DNA of 64,000 nt from Pirellulales bacterium (GTDB lineage Bacteria; Planctomycetota; Planctomycetia; Pirellulales; Thermoguttaceae), in NCBI GenBank assembly GCA_020846145.1, contig JADLEL010000186.1, positions 31,779 to 95,778 on the forward strand. The letters run 5' to 3'. This document shows, in pieces, positions 50,091 to 60,160 of this stretch (position 1 is its first letter; every line of letters starts with the position of its first letter). Under the pieces are notes generated by a model. That model was not told the origin of the DNA. It saw only the letters and a program-made list of their open reading frames with translations, and made no database searches. A program made the position numbers and the translations under genes.

Positions 50091-50948
50091 ATGCCAATTC
50101 TCAGAAAACGCGCGGGATTTACACTGGTCGAAATGTTGGTGGTGATCTCGATCATCGGGGTGCTGATCGGATTGATGTTGCCCGCTATCAATGCCGTTCG
50201 GGAAAGAGGCCGCCGCACGCAGTGCGTCAACAATCAGAGAAACATCGGAATCGCTTTGATTGCGTATGAAAACTCCAAGGGCCGATTGCCGGGGGTGCTG
50301 AACCGCGTTGACCCTACGAATGTCATTTCTCCGCAAACAAACTGGGTGATGGCCCTTTTCGGCGATCTCAACCGCGGCGATTTAATGGACTATTGGAGAG
50401 GCGGCGTCAATCCGAGTAATCCGGGCCAACTCCAAGGTGTTAAGGTCGATGTGTTGATCTGCCCCAGCAACAAGCAAATCGAACCGGTCGGCGGACTGTC
50501 TTACGTGGTGAATATGGGGATTTATTCCATTCCCGCACCCGCGACACCCAATTATGCGATTCGGCTATTCCGCAATCGCGCGACGGTCGAAAACAACGCG
50601 CCGAAGCCCGAACCCGATTTATCGTTCGTCTCGCTCAAGAGTTCTGCGCAGACCATTTTGCTTTCGGAGAGCCTGAACGCCGGGCCGTGGACCTTCATTC
50701 CCTCGAACTCCGGACAGCCGGGATTATTCAATCCGGCATTGTCCACATTGGCATTTATTTGGCCCCTTGACACCAATCCCGGTTCGACGCTCCCCAGCCC
50801 CGAGGTTCTCAGTTCGTCAATACCCGGGCTTTCCAGCAATCATGGCGGCACGATCGTCGTTACTTTCTGCGACGGCCACACCGAGACTCCGGTCGAGGGA
50901 ACCGCCTGTTATCGCGACCCGAACATCACCATTTACGGCACGCCCTGA
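50091..50948 (+). CDS. DUF1559 domain-containing protein
   Basis: [45 protein letters not shown]. Confidence 0.93.
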   Translation: MPILRKRAGFTLVEMLVVISIIGVLIGLMLPAINAVRERGRRTQCVNNQRNIGIALIAYENSKGRLPGVLNRVDPTNVISPQTNWVMALFGDLNRGDLMDYWRGGVNPSNPGQLQGVKVDVLICPSNKQIEPVGGLSYVVNMGIYSIPAPATPNYAIRLFRNRATVENNAPKPEPDLSFVSLKSSAQTILLSESLNAGPWTFIPSNSGQPGLFNPALSTLAFIWPLDTNPGSTLPSPEVLSSSIPGLSSNHGGTIVVTFCDGHTETPVEGTACYRDPNITIYGTP

Positions 50949-50987
50949 CGTGCGGTGCAACGTCATACCGTTCAAAGAGCGAAATAA

Positions 50988-51105
50988 TTAGCCCCCCGTA
51001 AATACACGGGGGGCTTTGCGAAGGGTTCCAACCAACAAATTGTCTGAAAATCCGCATTCCGAAGAAATCCCCCGAGTCGCCCCCGGTGTATTTCCCGGGG
51101 GCTAA
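50988..51105. repeat. Nested hairpin repeat TTAGCCCCCCGTAAATACACGGGGGGC...CGCCCCCGGTGTATTTCCCGGGGGCTAA
   Basis: Each arm is itself a hairpin and the arms are inverted relative to each other; may act as a terminator. Confidence 0.75.
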
Positions 51106-51116
51106 ATGGCGTGGAA

Positions 51117-52355
51117 CTATTTCGGCTCTTTTACCGCCGCGAGCGGGCCGATCGTCAGCGTGGTGCATTTCTCCAACGGGTATTTTTGCAGGACGGCGTT
51201 GACTTCGGCGAGGCCGACTTCGGCGAAGGTCCGTAGTTCGAGTTCGATGGGGCGGTACTGGCGGCGATAGACCCAGTCGCCGCCGACGGGGAAGAGTCGG
51301 CCGCGGGGGCGTTCACTGCCCAGGACGAGGTGCGAACGGACTTTGCTTTTCGCTTGCGCGAGTTCATTCTCGGCAACGCCCTCGGTTTGGGCGCGGCGGT
51401 AGATGTCGCGGATTATTTGCAGATTCTCCTCGGCCCGTTCGGGATCGCAGCTCATGTAGGTGGCCATCATGCCCGCCCCTTGGTATTCGCCGTGGCTCAA
51501 GGTGGCTTGCTCGGCCAGTCCGGGATCGACGAGTTCCCAATAGAGCCGGCTGCCGCTGTCGTCGCCGAGGATCACGGCCAGCAGTTTCGCGGCATGGCGG
51601 TCGTCGTCTTCCGCCGCCGGTCCGGGGGCGAGTTGCAAAACGTATTGCTGGAAGGCGGATTCCTTATGCTCGACGAGAAAGTTTTCTTGGGGAGTGGATG
51701 AAGTAAACGCCCGGTTGGTCGAAACCGGCGTCCACTGCCCGCAGCGGTTTTCGGCGGTTTGGACGAGTGCGTCGAAATCGATCTTGCCGACGGCGGCGAG
51801 GAGAATATTGCCGGGGCTGTAGCGGCGGTCGAAGTAACCGCGCATGGCCTCGACGGGCAAAGCGGCGATGCTCGTTTCGCTCCCCAGCACGCTGCGGCCG
51901 AGCGGATGCGGGCCGAAGAAAGCCGCCCGGCATTTCTCGTCGGCGCAGAACGGCGGCTGGTCCTCGTACATTTTGATTTCTTCGATAATCACCTTTTTTT
52001 CGGTGTTGAAATCGTCCTCGCGCAGGGAAGGGCGCAGCACGTCGGCCCACAGCTCGACGGCGCGGCCGAGATATTCGGGCAGCACGGCCGCGTAATAGAC
52101 CGTGTTTTCCTCGTTCGTGAAGGCGTTGTAGTGCGCGCCCATCTCGTCGAACTCGCGGTTCACGTCGTCGGCCGAACGGGTGGGCGTGCCCTTGAAGAGC
52201 ATGTGTTCGAGGAAATGGCTCACGCCGGACACGGCGTCGGTCTCGTCGCGCGAGCCGGTGCGGACGAAGAAGCCGACCGCCGCCGAATGCGCGTCGCCGT
52301 TGCATTCGGCCACGATTTCCAGGCCGTTCGAGAGGGTGTGTTGTAGGAATTTCAC
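51117..52355 (-). CDS. M16 family metallopeptidase (active-site type)
   Basis: GVSHFLEHMLFKGT HXXEH motif; probable GTG start at 52355, ORF open to TTG 52382. Confidence 0.92.
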   Translation of the reverse strand: MKFLQHTLSNGLEIVAECNGDAHSAAVGFFVRTGSRDETDAVSGVSHFLEHMLFKGTPTRSADDVNREFDEMGAHYNAFTNEENTVYYAAVLPEYLGRAVELWADVLRPSLREDDFNTEKKVIIEEIKMYEDQPPFCADEKCRAAFFGPHPLGRSVLGSETSIAALPVEAMRGYFDRRYSPGNILLAAVGKIDFDALVQTAENRCGQWTPVSTNRAFTSSTPQENFLVEHKESAFQQYVLQLAPGPAAEDDDRHAAKLLAVILGDDSGSRLYWELVDPGLAEQATLSHGEYQGAGMMATYMSCDPERAEENLQIIRDIYRRAQTEGVAENELAQAKSKVRSHLVLGSERPRGRLFPVGGDWVYRRQYRPIELELRTFAEVGLAEVNAVLQKYPLEKCTTLTIGPLAAVKEPK

Positions 52356-52380
52356 GGAATTTGATCGGGATAGAGGATTC

Positions 52381-52422
52381 AAGGCGGAAGGCGGAAGGCG
52401 GAAGGGGGAAGGCGGAAGGGGG
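52381..52422. repeat. Heptamer tandem array (AAGGCGG/AAGGGGG)
   Basis: AAGGCGG AAGGCGG AAGGCGG AAGGGGG AAGGCGG AAGGGGG. Confidence 0.9.
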
Positions 52423-52449
52423 AATATCGGTAGTTCGTTCCCGGCTGTA

Positions 52450-52477
52450 TTCCCCCTTCCCCCTTCCGCCTTCCCCC
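52450..52477. repeat. Heptamer tandem array, inverted partner of 52381-52422
   Basis: TTCCCCC TTCCCCC TTCCGCC TTCCCCC next to the stop codon of the upstream M16 gene. Confidence 0.9.
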
Positions 52478-52481
52478 TTCT

Positions 52482-53771
52482 TCAATGCATCTCCAGCGTT
52501 TTCGGCCCCAGGGTTACGACGGTGAAGTCTTGGGGGGGATTTTTCGCCAAATAAGCGTTGATGGTTGCGCTACTTAGGGCGTCGATCAGTCGTTCGACCT
52601 CCTCGAGGCTGCGCGCGCGGCCGAGGTGATACCAATCGAAGGCGAGCGAGGAACTGCGGCCGCCGCTCGATTCCTGCTGCATGACCAGCGCGCTTTTGAT
52701 GCGGGCTTTGAGGCGGTCGAGTTCGCGCTCTTCGATGCCCTGCTCCAAGCGGAGCAGTTCGCCGAGCGTTACGTCGAGCGTTTCCTGCGCGCGTTCCGCG
52801 CCGGTCCCGGCGTAGCAAAAAACGCCGCCGCGGTGCTTCAACGAATGATACGAGGCATACACGCTGTAGCACAAGCCGCGGCGTTCGCGGACTTCGGTGA
52901 ACAGCCGGGCGCTCATCCCGCCGCTCAAAACGCCCACCGCGCCCCAGGCTTGGAAGTAATCGGGATGATTGTACGGCACGCTGGGGTAGGCGATGCCGAT
53001 CTGCGTTTGATTCGCTTCGTACGGCAGATGCTCGTAGCGGGCAGCGGCGATTTGCTCGGCGATGTCGCCGTTTTCGCCGGGAGTCCACTCTCCAAAGAGT
53101 TCGCCGACGCGATCGCGCAACGCTTCCCATTCGATGCATCCGGCGACGCCCAGGATCGTGTCCTGAGGGCGATAGCGTAGGCGGTATTGGGCGCGAATCT
53201 CCTCGATCGCGATCGATTCGATCGCCAGTCGTTCGCCCTGGGCGGGCCGTCCCCACGGCAGCGGATAGTGCCGCCGGCGAAGTTCGAGCATCACCTTTTG
53301 CGCCGGCTCGTCCTCGACGGCCTGCAACTCCTGCAACATGCCCAAGCGGCCGGCTTCCAATTGATCGTCGGGGAGGTGGGCGGTTCGCAGCACGTCGGCA
53401 TAGATGGCCAGCGCGGCGGGCAGGTTCTCGGCCAGCGTCGCTCCGCTAAAACTGGTATGCGCGCTGGCGACCGATTCGCTGCGCTCGACGCCGAGGTTGT
53501 CCAGGTCGAGAATGAACTGCCGGCTGTCGCGCGCGCCCGCGCCGCGAAGGGCCATTTCGCAAGTGAAGCCGCTCAGCCCGCCGCGGTCCGGGGGATCGTA
53601 AACGCTGCCCGAAGGCACCAGGAACGAAAATGCCGCCGATTGCAGCCAGGGCATCGGCTCGGCGACGAGCACCAAGCCGTTCGGGTACTGATGGAAGAAG
53701 ATTTTATCTTTCACAATGGTGGAAAACGCTATTGGCGGAGAAAGTCGGTCGATCCTTTGTCGTACGTTCAA
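52482..53771 (-). CDS. M16 family peptidase-like protein lacking HXXEH (probable non-catalytic partner)
   Basis: M16 fold-like sequence; GLSGFTCEMAL at the position of the HXXEH motif. Confidence 0.85.
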   Translation of the reverse strand: MNVRQRIDRLSPPIAFSTIVKDKIFFHQYPNGLVLVAEPMPWLQSAAFSFLVPSGSVYDPPDRGGLSGFTCEMALRGAGARDSRQFILDLDNLGVERSESVASAHTSFSGATLAENLPAALAIYADVLRTAHLPDDQLEAGRLGMLQELQAVEDEPAQKVMLELRRRHYPLPWGRPAQGERLAIESIAIEEIRAQYRLRYRPQDTILGVAGCIEWEALRDRVGELFGEWTPGENGDIAEQIAAARYEHLPYEANQTQIGIAYPSVPYNHPDYFQAWGAVGVLSGGMSARLFTEVRERRGLCYSVYASYHSLKHRGGVFCYAGTGAERAQETLDVTLGELLRLEQGIEERELDRLKARIKSALVMQQESSGGRSSSLAFDWYHLGRARSLEEVERLIDALSSATINAYLAKNPPQDFTVVTLGPKTLEMH

Positions 53772-54158
53772 GCACTGTCATTGTACAAATTATCCGGTTT
53801 CCAGAAACCCACTCTCGCCGTGCGTTCAATGTTCCTTTGACGGCCGGAATTTCCGAGGATTCACACCGACGACGGGTGAGAATCGTGCGAGTTTTATTTT
53901 TTCGGCTCGGATTCGAGTCGAACGAGGTCCGTAATAGCAGCGGTGCGTGTCAATGTAACTCCTTATCTAACAAGATGTTAGAATATCCAAGGCCCTTTCT
54001 CATATTCTGCTATTTACCTAAATCGCGCGAGTGGGCAAAATACGTCCTCCCTGCGAATTATTTCTCGTTGACCGAACGTTCCAGTCGGTAAGGCGACCTT
54101 CAGGGAGAGTTCGCCGTTCGTCACGGAAGACCGACGCAACAGCAAGGAGTGCTGAACA

Positions 54159-54884
54159 GTGAAAAAGACCCTTCTTTTGGCGGCTGCCGCCGCCGGCGTG
54201 TTGTCGCTCTGCATTTTCGGACTGCCCGGCAAGGCTCAGGGGCCCGCCGCCGCTCGTCAGCCCGGAGGGCAAGGCGCGAACGGCTTTGCGGGCAAGGTGG
54301 TTTTGCTCGACGTGAACTACGTTTTCAAGAATCACGCGCGCTTCAAGGCGATGATGAATCAATTGAAAAACGACGCCGATGCGATGGACGCGCAGATGAA
54401 AAAAGACGAAGCCCAGTTGCGGAGCATGGCCATGGGCTTGCAGAAGTTGAACGCCGGCAGCGCGGAATACAAAAAACTGGAGGAGGACATCGCCCGCTCG
54501 AAAACCGATTGGACCATCAAAGTCCAACAACAGCGCCGCGAATTCCTGATGCGGGAAGCGAAAACCTACAACGACACCTACAAGGAAATCGAAGACGAGG
54601 TGAACTACTTCTGCCAATCGAACGGCATTTTGATGGTCTTGCGGTTCATGGGCGATCCGGTCGAGGAGGGGAATCCCGACAGCATCCTCGCGAACATCAA
54701 CAAGCCGGTGGTGTGGTACGACAAGAACCTCGATATCACTCCCTACATCATGCAGCGGTTCGCCGCGCCCGCGGGCACGGCCGATCGGCGCAATTCGCCG
54801 ACGGGCGGCGGCGCCGTTCCGCCCGGTTATACCGCTCCGCGCGGCAGCGTTCCGCCCTCTCCTTTCAACGGGAGCGGAAAATAG
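54159..54884 (+). CDS. OmpH/Skp family outer membrane chaperone
   Basis: Signal peptide; VVLLDVNYVFKNHARFKAMMNQLKNDADAMDAQMKKDEAQL. Confidence 0.85.
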   Translation: MKKTLLLAAAAAGVLSLCIFGLPGKAQGPAAARQPGGQGANGFAGKVVLLDVNYVFKNHARFKAMMNQLKNDADAMDAQMKKDEAQLRSMAMGLQKLNAGSAEYKKLEEDIARSKTDWTIKVQQQRREFLMREAKTYNDTYKEIEDEVNYFCQSNGILMVLRFMGDPVEEGNPDSILANINKPVVWYDKNLDITPYIMQRFAAPAGTADRRNSPTGGGAVPPGYTAPRGSVPPSPFNGSGK

Positions 54885-54974
54885 CCTCTTACCGTTTCTT
54901 GCCCGTTCCCCTCATGACGAAGGAGCGGGCGAGGGGAACTTGCAGCACGCGTCAAGGATGACAGGCTTTTCGGG

Positions 54975-55853
54975 ATGAATTCACCACGCAAGCAACACAC
55001 GATAACCGCGCCGGCGTCGATTTCCGGCGTGGGGTACTGGAGCGGAAGCGACGTGCACGTCGAGTTCCGGCCCGCCGCCGCGAATGCGGGGATCGTCTTC
55101 GTCCGCCGCGATCTGCCGGGCAAGCCGCGGATTCCCGCCTCGGTTCATTATCGAACCGAGATCCCGCTCCGAACCAACCTGAGCATGGGCGAAGCGGGCG
55201 TGGAGATGATCGAGCACGTCATGGCGGCGCTCGCGGGACTGCAGATCGACAATTGCGAAGTCTGGGTCGATCGGCCGGAGATGCCCGGCGTCGATGGATC
55301 GGCCCTGCCGTTCGTCGAAGTGCTGCAAACGGCGGGGATCGCCGCGCAGGACGCCCCGCGACCGCGGAAAATCATCCGTCAAGTCGTGCGGCACGGCAAC
55401 GAGAAAAGCTGGATCGAAGCCCGCCCCTGCTGTTCGGGCAAGACGATCCTGCAATACGAACTCGATTACGGCAGCGGCAATCCCATCGGGCGGCAATCGC
55501 TGGAGATTTCGCTTTCGCCGCGGTTCTTCCACGTCAATCTCGCGCCCAGCCGCACGTTCCTGCTCGAGGCCGAAGCCCGCGAACTGATGGCGCGAGGACT
55601 CGGGCGGCGTTCGACGTGCAAAGACCTCCTGGTTTTCGGCGGCGACGGGCCGATCGACAACGAGCTGCGGTTCCCCGACGAGTGCGTGCGGCACAAGATG
55701 GTCGATATGGTGGGCGATCTGGCGCTGGCCGGCTGCGATCTGATCGGACGGTTCGTCGCCTTCCGCAGCGGACATCGGCTGAACGCCGAACTGGTTCGCT
55801 CGCTGGTCGCGCTCGACGACGAGAGTAAAGAAACCATCAAACGTTGTGCTTGA
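54975..55853 (+). CDS. lpxC: UDP-3-O-acyl-N-acetylglucosamine deacetylase
   Basis: ITAPASISGVGYWSGSDVHVEFRPA; MIEHVMAALAGLQIDNCEVWVDRPEMPGVDGSALPFVE; HKMVDMVGDLALAG. Confidence 0.93.
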   Translation: MNSPRKQHTITAPASISGVGYWSGSDVHVEFRPAAANAGIVFVRRDLPGKPRIPASVHYRTEIPLRTNLSMGEAGVEMIEHVMAALAGLQIDNCEVWVDRPEMPGVDGSALPFVEVLQTAGIAAQDAPRPRKIIRQVVRHGNEKSWIEARPCCSGKTILQYELDYGSGNPIGRQSLEISLSPRFFHVNLAPSRTFLLEAEARELMARGLGRRSTCKDLLVFGGDGPIDNELRFPDECVRHKMVDMVGDLALAGCDLIGRFVAFRSGHRLNAELVRSLVALDDESKETIKRCA

Positions 55854-55943
55854 GCGAAACAATAGATGAGATGTGTAATACAACGCGGAGACACGGAGGT
55901 CACGGAGAGAAATGACGAGATCCGAATGACAAAATGTAGCAAC

Positions 55944-55964
55944 ATTCATCATTCATCATTACTT
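55944..55964. repeat. Short heptamer array (ATTCATC ATTCATC ATTACTT)
   Basis: Sits in the loop of a CGGAGACACGGAGG inverted repeat (55889-55990). Confidence 0.55.
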
Positions 55965-56018
55965 TCCGTGTCCTCCGTGTCTCCGTGTTGGAAATAATGT
56001 CTCCGTATTGAAAATAAT

Positions 56019-56091
56019 GTTTAGCCATCCGGCTGGAACCCGGATGGGCAAGGATGCGACCCGATCGCCGCAGGGATGCGGCGGCTAAACA
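56019..56091. repeat. Hairpin element TGTTTAGCC...GGCTAAACA
   Basis: Inverted ends with internal CATCCGG...CCGGATG. Confidence 0.6.
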
Positions 56092-56187
56092 GGCTCGGAA
56101 GGCAAGCAATTCGGAACGCCGGCAATCCCGGCTTTGGTATTCCACCACGATGCTTGCTCCGGACTCCAAAACAGAGGAGCCATTCTT

Positions 56188-56994
56188 ATGGCAACGACGA
56201 TCTCGAAGCTGGCGTCGGTCGATGCGCGTGCGGAAATCGACGAAGACGTGGAAATCGGCCCCTTCTGCACGGTGGGCGCCAACGTCCGCATCGGCCGCGG
56301 CACGCGCTTGGAAAACGGCGTAACTTTGATGGGCCGCGTAACTCTCGGGGAGTTCAATCACATTTATCCCGGGGCGGTTCTTGGCGGCGATCCCCAAGAC
56401 CTCTCCTATCGCGGCAGCGACACCGAAGTCATCGTCGGCGACCACAACATCATCCGCGAGTGCGTTACCGTGAACCGCGCTTCCGAAAAGGAAGACGGCA
56501 TCACGCGGATCGGCAGCCACAATTTCCTCATGGCCTGCTGCCACGTCGCCCACGATTGCCTGCTGGGCGATCACATCATCATCGCCAATAATTCGCTGTT
56601 GGCGGGGCACGTCCACGTTCACGACCATGCCTCGCTCTCGGGCCAAGTCGGGGTGCATCATTTCGTGAGCATCGGAAGCTACAGCTTCGTCGCCGGATGC
56701 AGCGCCGTCCGCCACGACGTTCCACCCTACATGCTCGTCGAGGGTTATCCCGCCAAGCCGCGCTGCGTCAACGCGGTGGGCCTCAAGCGAAACAACTTTC
56801 CGGCATCCGTCGTCACGGCCCTCTCCGAAGCCCATAAGCTGATCTATCGCCAGAAAATCGGCCTCGACAACGCCTGGGAGATCCTCCGCAACAACGGGCA
56901 TTTAGGGCCGCAAGTGAACCACTTGCTGAGTTTCATTCAAGGCCAGCATGAAGGACAGCATGGCCGCGGACGCGAGCGGAGAATCGCCGCGTAA
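56188..56994 (+). CDS. lpxA: Acyl-ACP--UDP-(2,3-diamino)glucosamine O/N-acyltransferase (LpxA)
   Basis: Hexapeptide repeats; GGDPQDLSYRGSDTEVIVGDHNIIRECVTVNRAS; LMACCHVAHDCLLGDHIIIANN. Confidence 0.95.
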   Translation: MATTISKLASVDARAEIDEDVEIGPFCTVGANVRIGRGTRLENGVTLMGRVTLGEFNHIYPGAVLGGDPQDLSYRGSDTEVIVGDHNIIRECVTVNRASEKEDGITRIGSHNFLMACCHVAHDCLLGDHIIIANNSLLAGHVHVHDHASLSGQVGVHHFVSIGSYSFVAGCSAVRHDVPPYMLVEGYPAKPRCVNAVGLKRNNFPASVVTALSEAHKLIYRQKIGLDNAWEILRNNGHLGPQVNHLLSFIQGQHEGQHGRGRERRIAA

Positions 56995-56997
56995 GAG

Positions 56998-57030
<33 letters not shown>

Positions 57031-57052
57031 TTTGATTCTTTTAGTGACTGCC

Positions 57053-57110
57053 GCCTACTTACCTACTGCCTACTGACTACTGACTACTGCCCACTGCCTA
57101 CCGCCTACTA
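57053..57110. repeat. Heptamer tandem array (GCCTACT), inverted partner of 56998-57025
   Basis: GCCTACT T ACCTACT GCCTACT GACTACT GACTACT GCCCACT GCCTACC GCCTACT, ending 3 nt before ATG. Confidence 0.9.
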
Positions 57111-57113
57111 ACA

Positions 57114-58214
57114 ATGTCCAAAATACGCACCGCCGTCGTGGGAGCCGGCCGCCTGGGCGGATTTCACGCGCTGAAGCTCTATCAAAATCCGCACGTCGAA
57201 CTCGTGGCGGTGGCCGATCCGTTCGCACCGAATCGCCATCGCGTGGCGTCCGAGTGCTTTTGCGAATCGCTCCCCGACCATCGCGGACTGCTTGGCCGGA
57301 TCGACGCCGCGATCATCGCAACGCCCACCGGGCTGCATTACGATCTCGCCAAGCAACTACTCGAGGCGGGCGTGCATCTGCTCGTCGAAAAGCCGCTCTG
57401 CAACGATTCCGCCGACGCCGATGCGCTGGTCGCGCTGGCGCGGCGAAAAAACCTCGTTTTGCAAGTCGGGCACGTCGAACGTTTCAATCCCGCCTTCGCG
57501 GCCGCCGCCGAGAGCATCCAAAGCCCGAAATACATCGACGCCGTCCGCGCGAGCGCCTACACGTTCCGCTCGACCGACGTGGGCGCGGTCCTCGACCTGA
57601 TGATCCACGACATCGACCTGGTGCTTTCGCTGGTCAAGAGCCGCGTGCGGAGCGTCGAGGCGCTAGGGGCGTCCGTCGTCGGCGGCCACGAGGACGTGGC
57701 CAACGCGCGAATCGCCTTCGAGTGCGGCTGCGTGGCCAATCTTTCCGCCTCCCGCGTGAGCTACGAAGCCGTGCGGCGGATGCAACTCTGGTCGTTGCAG
57801 GGCTTCGGCTCGATCGATTTCGCCAATCGCTCGCTGTCGGTCGTCCGCCCGAGCGATGCGCTGCTGCGGCGCGAGTTCGACGTGGATCTACTCGCGCCCG
57901 AAGAGATCGAGCGTCAGCGGAAATCTTTCGCCGGCGAGCATCTGCCGCGCGAGGAGCGGCAATTCGACGCGGTCGATGCGCTGGCGTTGGAAGTCCAGGA
58001 TTTCATCGATTCGATCCAAAACCGCCGCGACCCGCGGGTTACGGGCGAAGCCGGCCGCGACGCCGTTTCGCTCGCCGAAGAGATTCTCGACCGCATTCAC
58101 GATCACGCCTGGGACTCGAGCCAAGACGGCCCCGCCGGCCCGCGGGCGCTCCCCCGCCGCCACACCATCCCCGCCCCGCATTTCACGCTCCCCTCGCGCC
58201 GCGTCGCGGGATAG
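57114..58214 (+). CDS. Gfo/Idh/MocA family oxidoreductase, GnnA-like by context
   Basis: IRTAVVGAGRLGGFHALKLYQNPHVELVAVADPF; LLVEKPLC; immediately downstream of lpxA. Confidence 0.9.
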   Translation: MSKIRTAVVGAGRLGGFHALKLYQNPHVELVAVADPFAPNRHRVASECFCESLPDHRGLLGRIDAAIIATPTGLHYDLAKQLLEAGVHLLVEKPLCNDSADADALVALARRKNLVLQVGHVERFNPAFAAAAESIQSPKYIDAVRASAYTFRSTDVGAVLDLMIHDIDLVLSLVKSRVRSVEALGASVVGGHEDVANARIAFECGCVANLSASRVSYEAVRRMQLWSLQGFGSIDFANRSLSVVRPSDALLRREFDVDLLAPEEIERQRKSFAGEHLPREERQFDAVDALALEVQDFIDSIQNRRDPRVTGEAGRDAVSLAEEILDRIHDHAWDSSQDGPAGPRALPRRHTIPAPHFTLPSRRVAG

Positions 58215-58237
58215 AAAACGATCGTTCTTCCGCTCCA

Positions 58238-59560
58238 TTACTTCCCGATCACCACCGTGAAATAGCTGCGCACGACGCGGTCGAAATATTCGGGCCGCAT
58301 CTCCAAGCGCAAGTCGTTGTAGCGGCAATAATTTCCGATCTGTTGCAATAAATCGCGCGGCTGGCAACGCCGGAACGAACGGTTTGCGGGGCGATAATGC
58401 TTCTCGATCAGATGCTCCACCACCTCGCGGCGATAGGCAAAATTCATATTCTCCGCATAAATCCGGAAGAGGCGATGAAATTCCTGCTCGTCGGGATCCT
58501 CGATCTTGATTTTATAGGGAATCCGCCGCAAAAAGGCGTCATCGACCAAATCGCTCGGCTCCAAGTTCGTCGAAAAGATGATCAACTGCTCGAAGGGCAC
58601 TTGAATTTTTCGGCCCGTGGCCAAGGTCAGGAAATCGTGTCGATTCTCCAGCGGGACGATCCAGCGGTTCAAGAGCGCCGTAGGCTCGATCCGCTGCCGG
58701 CCGAAATCGTCGATCAAGAGGCACCCGCAATTGCTCTTCAGTTGCAGCGGCGCCTCGCTCACGCCGCTGTGCGGATCGTGCCGCAACTCGAGGTTGTCCA
58801 TCGTCAATTCCCCGCCTACGACCACCGTCGGGCGGCGGATTTTCACCCACCGCCGGTCGTGCTCCGCGCTTTTCATGATGCTCTTCTTGTCGTCCTTGAC
58901 CGCCTCGTGATAGGCGGAATCGAACAGCTTGATGAGCTGCCCGTCTTCGATCAGCGTCCGCGGTATCCAAATATGTTGCCCGAAGCAAACGGTGATCCGC
59001 CGGGCGAGCGTCGATTTGCCGTTGCCGGGCGAGCCGTAGAGGAACATCCCGGCCCCCGAATTGACCGCCGGCCCCAAACTTTCGAACAAGCCCGGATCGA
59101 TGGAAATATCGGAAAACGCCTTTTCCAATCGCTCGCGGCGGGGGGCTTCGGCGCGGATGGTTTGCGCCTCGACCGAGAGCACGTAATCGTTAAGCGGAAT
59201 CGGCGCCGGCCCGATGTAGCCGCAAGCCTTTGCCCAGGTCTGGGCGCGCTCTCGGCCCTGATCGGTCAAGCTGTAGTAATAATCGTTTAGCGGGGCCGCA
59301 CCGGTATGCACCATGATCTGCCGCGTGCGCAGCGATTGGAAAAGAGTCTCCAAAATGCCGAAGGGCAAGCAGACGTGCTCCGCAATCCCCCGCCCGCTGC
59401 TGCTCCCCACCGTGGCCAGATATTTGCAGACCAACGATTCGACGAGCGTCCCGCTCAAGCCCGTCTCTTCCAAGGTTCGGGGCAAGGTAGGATGAAAGTT
59501 CTCTTCCGAAAGCACGACCGCCAGGGCTTGGCCGCCCATATCCGTCATCACCGTGGACAT
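58238..59560 (-). CDS. AAA ATPase
   Basis: Walker A LYGSPGNGKSTLAR; CGCLLIDDFGRQ; FSTNLEPSDLVDDAFLRRIPYKI. Confidence 0.88.
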   Translation of the reverse strand: MSTVMTDMGGQALAVVLSEENFHPTLPRTLEETGLSGTLVESLVCKYLATVGSSSGRGIAEHVCLPFGILETLFQSLRTRQIMVHTGAAPLNDYYYSLTDQGRERAQTWAKACGYIGPAPIPLNDYVLSVEAQTIRAEAPRRERLEKAFSDISIDPGLFESLGPAVNSGAGMFLYGSPGNGKSTLARRITVCFGQHIWIPRTLIEDGQLIKLFDSAYHEAVKDDKKSIMKSAEHDRRWVKIRRPTVVVGGELTMDNLELRHDPHSGVSEAPLQLKSNCGCLLIDDFGRQRIEPTALLNRWIVPLENRHDFLTLATGRKIQVPFEQLIIFSTNLEPSDLVDDAFLRRIPYKIKIEDPDEQEFHRLFRIYAENMNFAYRREVVEHLIEKHYRPANRSFRRCQPRDLLQQIGNYCRYNDLRLEMRPEYFDRVVRSYFTVVIGK

Positions 59561-60160
59561 CTAAAATACCTCCTCGGTTCGTAGGACAGGTCTCCGACCC
59601 GTCATCGAAAGAAATCGCAATAATCACCACATGCGACAGATTGGAAACTTGTTCGACTTTTAGCCGATACCTGAAATCGCACACCGTCGAGGGGTATCGC
59701 CTTGAGTTCAAGATAAACTATCCAACTATACGTTGGAACTAACGGTAGGATTGTCCTAATTGTTCCCGAATTGCGTTTTTCTTGTGGAAAACGATGTTAA
59801 AAAAAAGCCGTGATTGTGCCCGAGTGGTTTCTAGTGAAGACGGCAGCACGTACGGCAACGCTTTCCGTTTTTGACGAGAGTTTCGATTTTTTCGAGAATG
59901 ACTAATTGGCCGGACGGCTGAACACCGCGAAAAACTCCGCCCGGATGATAACAGCCCGTTGAAAAAGACATTTATGCCATTAGTTTTCAGGATTGAGGCA
60001 ATATCCTCAATCTTTTTGATGGCTACAAGTTGTTGTTGAGTATGGACTTACAATAAATCAACAATTACAGACAAAGGATTTTGCAAGTGTCGCATCGAGG
60101 CCAACAACAACGCAAAACGCGAAATCGCAATCCTGTTATAATCGTTACAGTAGTCACCCA

